10,095 bases of DNA from SLAN01 sp964565375 (GTDB taxonomy: Bacteria; Spirochaetota; Spirochaetia; DSM-27196; SKKC01), in assembly GCA_964565375.1 (NCBI GenBank), contig CAZMEV010000108.1, positions 1 through 10,095 of the forward strand, written 5' to 3'. The translations under genes and the position numbers were made by a program. Each line of letters opens with the position of its first letter. The first letter of the stretch is position 1. The notes beneath the pieces were generated by a model. The model did not search any database, had not been told where the DNA came from, and was given only the letters and a program-made list of their open reading frames with translations. Of the stretch, positions 7,127-10,095 are shown in pieces.

Positions 7127-8696
7127 CGCACTGCTCACAGATTTCAGGATAGGTGCCGTCAATATGTTTCCGGTGAAGCGCCTCGCCGCGCTCCCAGATG
7201 GTTTCAAGCGACTCATCGTCGACATTGCCAAGAGGAAAAGCCCGGTCAATGTCCTCGCGACAGCGCGGCACGGTGCCGTCGAGAAGAATGGAAAGTTCCC
7301 GCTTGTTCTGCCAGCAGGGAAGCCTGGTCAAGGGCGAAAGATCGGTAACTTTGCGCTGAGGAAGCCGGCCGGAAAGCCAGTCGTACTTCTGGACAATGAC
7401 GTTACCGGTACGCTCCTTCCAGTAGCGATAGAAATGCTCCAGGTGGGCTTCGTTCATGTCCATACGGACAGCCTGAATCCAGACTGAGTCGGGCTCCTGC
7501 TCCACGAGCGCATGGGCGTTCTTCCATGCTTTCTCATATCCGTCCCCCCTGATCCGTGCATAAAGTTCGGGGTCGTTTGCATCGAGTGTAATAATCCAGC
7601 GAACACGGCCGCGGAAGCGAGATACCAGCTTCAGAAGCGCTTCAGGATCCATATCTATGCCGGCCGTTTCTACGACCGCTGTGAGTGACTCCTGTCTGGT
7701 TACCTCGTTCAGAATTGCCTCTAATTCGGGATTCAGAAGCGGTTCTCCCCATATGCCGAGCCCGACCACCGCCTCCGGATTCATCTCCGAGATACGGTGA
7801 AACAGCTCGGAAGCCCGCGTTGCCGTGAGAAACTCTGTGGTGTCCGTGCTCTCTGCGGTATCTGTGCCGGTCTCGTCGGCCGCCGCACCGGCTTTCTCAT
7901 CGCCGGAACGGCTGCGTGGCGCCGCCGGATTCTGGCCGTCTGTGTCCGCAAACTCACTGCTGTAAATGGGGCTCTGTGACCGCACCGCCGAGACCTGGAC
8001 CGGAGTGTATTCCGGCACGGTTCGCAGCAGGCCGCGGTGTGTATCGAGGTATTCGGTAAGTTCCCGATGGCCGGTTACGCCGGTTTCGGCAACCCTGCGG
8101 CAGAGCACATAGTTGGATTTTCTGTTGCAGCGGAGTTCTATGCGAAGCATGCGCATGTCTCGTGGGGCAAGCATGGTTTCGACGTCGAACGCGTTTATAT
8201 CTTTTTGAAGCAACGAGAACAGCCATCCGGGGCTCAGCCCGTCGAGATCCGGGGTCTCCTGCTTCCCGGCGAGGTCCTTGAGAAGCCGCGGAAGCGCCGG
8301 CGCGAGCACGTCTACACTCATTCCCGCCGGATATCCGTCTGCGAACGTATAGTGGGCGGCATAGCGTGTATGGGTATCGACGAGATTGCGGGCAAGATCT
8401 GCCTGGATGAACGGCTCATCTCCACGGGCATAGATGAGCGCTGAGGCGCCGTCGGCCGATTCCTCGAGCGCTGTGAGCGCCGACAGAACATCGACCTTAC
8501 AGACTTTTCCGGATACCGGAATACTCCCGACGAACGTTCGCTGCGTCAAAGCACTCCCGGGACTCGAGAGAACAACAATTCCGTCTGAAACCGATGCGAG
8601 CGCTTCGATAGCTCTGTCGAATGCGCTGCCGCCACCGGGTAATTCAAGTGTGTTATAGGGGGACTGATCCCGTATATCTACGACTGCCGTTATCAT
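7101..8696 (-). CDS. Spiro-SPASM protein: SpsF-like N-domain, degenerate radical SAM, SPASM
   Basis: The 531-residue protein has three parts. Residues 1-210 are an SpsF-like nucleotidyltransferase fold: IYARGDEPFIQADLARNL (88-105) matches VRATGDNPLVSPSLANRI of the SpsF two genes downstream. YPAGMSVDVL matches MPLGTGVEVI, and LRIELRCNRKSNYV matches VTIDLPSDLEYV. The nucleotide loop is lost. Residues 230-455 look like a radical SAM barrel: VGLGIWGEPLLNPELEAI (311-328) is the GGEPLL-type strand. Where CxxxCxxC should sit (VQVSAVRSQSPIYSSEF, 233-249) there is no cysteine. An acidic low-complexity insert follows (250-288). The C-terminus is SPASM-like, with Cys461, Cys479, Cys520 and Cys523. I recall this as a spirochaete-restricted family; function is unknown. 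The start at 8696 has GGATGG seven bases upstream; a GTG at 8711 is the alternative. It is first in the operon. Confidence 0.82.
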   Translation of the reverse strand: MITAVVDIRDQSPYNTLELPGGGSAFDRAIEALASVSDGIVVLSSPGSALTQRTFVGSIPVSGKVCKVDVLSALTALEESADGASALIYARGDEPFIQADLARNLVDTHTRYAAHYTFADGYPAGMSVDVLAPALPRLLKDLAGKQETPDLDGLSPGWLFSLLQKDINAFDVETMLAPRDMRMLRIELRCNRKSNYVLCRRVAETGVTGHRELTEYLDTHRGLLRTVPEYTPVQVSAVRSQSPIYSSEFADTDGQNPAAPRSRSGDEKAGAAADETGTDTAESTDTTEFLTATRASELFHRISEMNPEAVVGLGIWGEPLLNPELEAILNEVTRQESLTAVVETAGIDMDPEALLKLVSRFRGRVRWIITLDANDPELYARIRGDGYEKAWKNAHALVEQEPDSVWIQAVRMDMNEAHLEHFYRYWKERTGNVIVQKYDWLSGRLPQRKVTDLSPLTRLPCWQNKRELSILLDGTVPRCREDIDRAFPLGNVDDESLETIWERGEALHRKHIDGTYPEICEQCDEYYVFTF

Positions 8697-8805
8697 GTAT
8701 GTACCATCCACTTTACCCGACTATCGACTGTTTTCGAAGACTCTTTCATATCATGTTGCAAAAGAGATTGGCAGCCGGTGCAAAGATGCGGTAGCGTAGC
8801 CGACG
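8697..8805. promoter_or_regulatory. Divergent intergenic region, likely promoters for both directions
   Basis: This 109-bp gap separates two genes that start away from each other, so it should carry a promoter for the minus-strand operon and one for xseA. It is more AT-rich than its surroundings around 8730-8770. On the plus strand TATCAT (8749-8754) matches a sigma-70 -10 box in five of six positions. The best -35-like hexamer, TCGACT (8724-8729), is only fair and 19 bases away. I found no convincing pair on the minus strand. The location is well supported, the exact elements are not. Confidence 0.35.
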
Positions 8806-10095
8806 ATGGAGCCACACGTACCCGACAGCGAGCGCCCATACAGTGTCCAGGAGATCACATCGGCCATAAAGGTTCTGCTTGAACGCGGGTTTCCGGAGAT
8901 CAGCGTCGAGGGTGAGGTTTCGAACGCCCGGTATGCAGCAAGTGGACACCTGTATTTCACGTTGAAGGATGAGGCGGCATCCCTTTCGGCGGTCATGTTT
9001 CGCAATCGATTGCAGCGATCGTCGGTCCGGCCGGAGGACGGCGAGCAGTTGACCGCCCGCGGATCGCTCAGTGTGTACGCCCGCCGCGGCAACTATCAGC
9101 TTATTGTCGAGTCTGTCTCCCGCTCGGGTGTGGGGCGAATCCTTCAGATGCTCGAGGAGCGAAAGGAACGCCTTGCTGCTGAAGGCCTTTTCGACCCATC
9201 GCGAAAGAAAGCACTGCCGTTCTTTCCGCAGCGCGTCGCGGTGGTTACGAGTTCGTCCGGGGCAGCGATCCGGGATATTGTGCAGGTGCTCGGCAGGCGG
9301 AATTCAGGCCTGCATCTGATCGTTGTGCCGACCCTTGTACAGGGCGACGAAGCTGCTGCTCAGATTGCCGCCGGCATACGTACCGCCGACAGACATCGTC
9401 TCGGTGACGTTATTATCGTGACGCGGGGCGGTGGCTCGATCGAGGATCTGTTGCCCTTTTCCGATGAAGCGGTTGTCCGGGCTGTCGCTGAAAGTGAAAC
9501 GCCGATTATTTCGGCCGTCGGGCATGAGACCGACACAAGTCTCAGCGACCATGCGGCCGACTACCGCGCTCCGACCCCTTCAGCGGCGGCCGAGGTTGTT
9601 ACCGCTCATCGCGACGATTTGCTCGCACGCACTATGAATACTGCCCGCTCCCTTGTGCGTTCGTTTCTCGACCGCAGGGAACGGGCAAAACTTGCGATTT
9701 CGCGGTTCTCACCGGAGGACCTCGAGCGAAGCATCCGCTACATTCTTCAGCCCCGGTTTCAACAGCTTGACGATGTCCGGACAACCCTCGCCCGCGGAAT
9801 GGAACAGCGTCTTGTCGATACAAAACACCGCATTGCGCTTGCAAAGAGTCGTGTAGAAAGCGCGAATCCGTACGAAATACTCGAGCGGGGATACGCTATG
9901 ATTGAAAACCCTGACACCGGCACTGTGATTCCGCGGGCGGCTGAAGCACGGGACCAACCGATGGTGCATATGAGATTTCACGATGGCGTTGTTGCTGCTG
10001 CCCCTGCGGATGAGGGTGCAGGCGGTGACTCGGCAGGCGGCGCCGGGTCGGCAGGCGGCGCCGGGTCAACAGGCAGTGCCCGGTCAACAGGCAGT
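8806..10095 (+). CDS. xseA: Exodeoxyribonuclease VII large subunit, 3' end outside window
   Basis: The 430 codons seen encode the large subunit of exonuclease VII, which with XseB degrades single-stranded DNA from both ends in the cytoplasm. The N-terminal OB-fold (about 7-105) opens with PYSVQEITSAIKVLLE and contains ISVEGEVSNARYAASGHLYF. The catalytic part has VAVVTSSSGAAIRDI near residue 145, VTRGGGSIEDL (205-215) and AVGHETDTSLSDHAADYRAPTPSAAAE from residue 237, with His240, Glu241 and Asp243 in the family's conserved core. A coiled-coil-like helical section follows, and the usual C-terminal strand motif ends near DGVV (393-396). Beyond about residue 400 the reading frame continues into a Gly/Ala/Ser/Thr repeat tail that is still open at the edge. 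The ATG at 8806 is the only likely start because an in-frame TAG lies at 8797. No clear Shine-Dalgarno is visible. The xseB gene would be expected just downstream. Confidence 0.96.
   Translation, partial: MEPHVPDSERPYSVQEITSAIKVLLERGFPEISVEGEVSNARYAASGHLYFTLKDEAASLSAVMFRNRLQRSSVRPEDGEQLTARGSLSVYARRGNYQLIVESVSRSGVGRILQMLEERKERLAAEGLFDPSRKKALPFFPQRVAVVTSSSGAAIRDIVQVLGRRNSGLHLIVVPTLVQGDEAAAQIAAGIRTADRHRLGDVIIVTRGGGSIEDLLPFSDEAVVRAVAESETPIISAVGHETDTSLSDHAADYRAPTPSAAAEVVTAHRDDLLARTMNTARSLVRSFLDRRERAKLAISRFSPEDLERSIRYILQPRFQQLDDVRTTLARGMEQRLVDTKHRIALAKSRVESANPYEILERGYAMIENPDTGTVIPRAAEARDQPMVHMRFHDGVVAAAPADEGAGGDSAGGAGSAGGAGSTGSARSTGS
10021..10095 (+). repeat. 18-bp tandem repeat encoding a Gly-Ser-Ala tail in xseA
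   Basis: A 15-bp starter (10021-10035) is followed by 18-bp units at 10036-10053, 10054-10071 and 10072-10089, and a partial unit to the window end. The first two full units differ only in their last four bases (TCGGCA versus TCAACA). The third carries changes in the first half but keeps GGTCAACA. In frame they read GGAGSA, GGAGST and GSARST. The unit is a multiple of three and so keeps the frame open. The array is cut by the window edge and may be longer. Confidence 0.9.

Larger units (their letters stand above)
115..8696 (-). other. Seven-gene minus-strand operon
   Basis: All seven minus-strand genes run without a gap. ATGA-type 4-bp overlaps occur at 6164-6167, 5481-5484, 3448-3451 and 588-591. 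The remaining junctions overlap by 26 bp (7101-7126, if the start is right) and 37 bp (1628-1664). There is no room for an internal terminator and no intergenic promoter space, so a single transcript beginning in 8697-8805 is the simplest reading. A separate promoter inside the ATP-grasp gene for the amidase/GerMN pair cannot be excluded. Confidence 0.8.

Noticed and set aside
7127..7249. Longer N-terminus for the glycosyltransferase
   Set aside because: It would overlap the SPASM coding end, including two of its four cysteine codons, by about 150 bp. The extra residues do not resemble the start of a GT-A fold.
8753..8794. 13-codon open frame ahead of xseA as a leader peptide
   Set aside because: It has no ribosome-binding site, no amino-acid run that would suggest attenuation, and no terminator/antiterminator structure I can see.
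1..10095. tRNA, rRNA, riboswitch, insertion sequence, prophage or toxin-antitoxin genes
   Set aside because: Coding density leaves almost no free space and I found no transposase, integrase, small toxin-like gene pair or structured RNA signature.

Overview
The window suggests a free-living or environmental spirochaete (Spirochaetaceae-like). The main reason is a gene that looks like the spirochaete-restricted 'spiro-SPASM' protein, placed beside an SpsF-like nucleotidyltransferase and an N-acetylmuramoyl-L-alanine amidase/GerMN pair. The DNA is moderately GC-rich by eye and very densely coded. I recognised the families by motif from memory, so the taxonomic call is an inference.

Layout. Positions 1-114 are non-coding and rich in small repeats. 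From 8696 down to 115, seven genes lie head to tail on the minus strand. In transcription order they are: spiro-SPASM protein, GT2-like glycosyltransferase, SpsF-like nucleotidyltransferase, a PseG-like/methyltransferase fusion, an ATP-grasp ligase, a secreted amidase, and a membrane-anchored GerMN protein. Four junctions are 4-bp ATGA-type overlaps and the other two overlap by 26-37 bp, so this is almost certainly one translationally coupled operon. A 109-bp gap (8697-8805) then separates it from a divergent plus-strand gene, xseA (exodeoxyribonuclease VII large subunit), which runs off the right edge.

How the genes may work together. The first five proteins look like a set for activating, modifying and transferring an unusual sugar or glycan: two SpsF-type nucleotidyltransferase folds (one probably dead), a GT-A glycosyltransferase, a PseG-type GT-B domain, a SAM methyltransferase and a carboxylate-amine/thiol ligase of the ATP-grasp type. 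None of the usual sugar-building enzymes (dehydratase, aminotransferase, NeuB/PseI synthase) is present here. The last two genes are a peptidoglycan amidase and a GerMN protein, which tie the operon to the cell envelope. Envelope or flagellar glycan decoration is a reasonable hypothesis, but nothing in the sequence proves it.

Most interesting points. (1) The spiro-SPASM protein has an N-terminal domain that visibly aligns with the SpsF encoded two genes downstream but has lost the nucleotide-binding loop. It is followed by a radical-SAM-like region with no CxxxCxxC motif and then a SPASM region that keeps four cysteines, so it appears to be a double pseudoenzyme with an intact auxiliary Fe-S site. 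(2) PseG and a methyltransferase are fused. (3) Short tandem repeats and low-complexity inserts recur in unrelated genes: 45 bp in the ATP-grasp gene, 18 bp in xseA, and 14 bp in the non-coding left edge.
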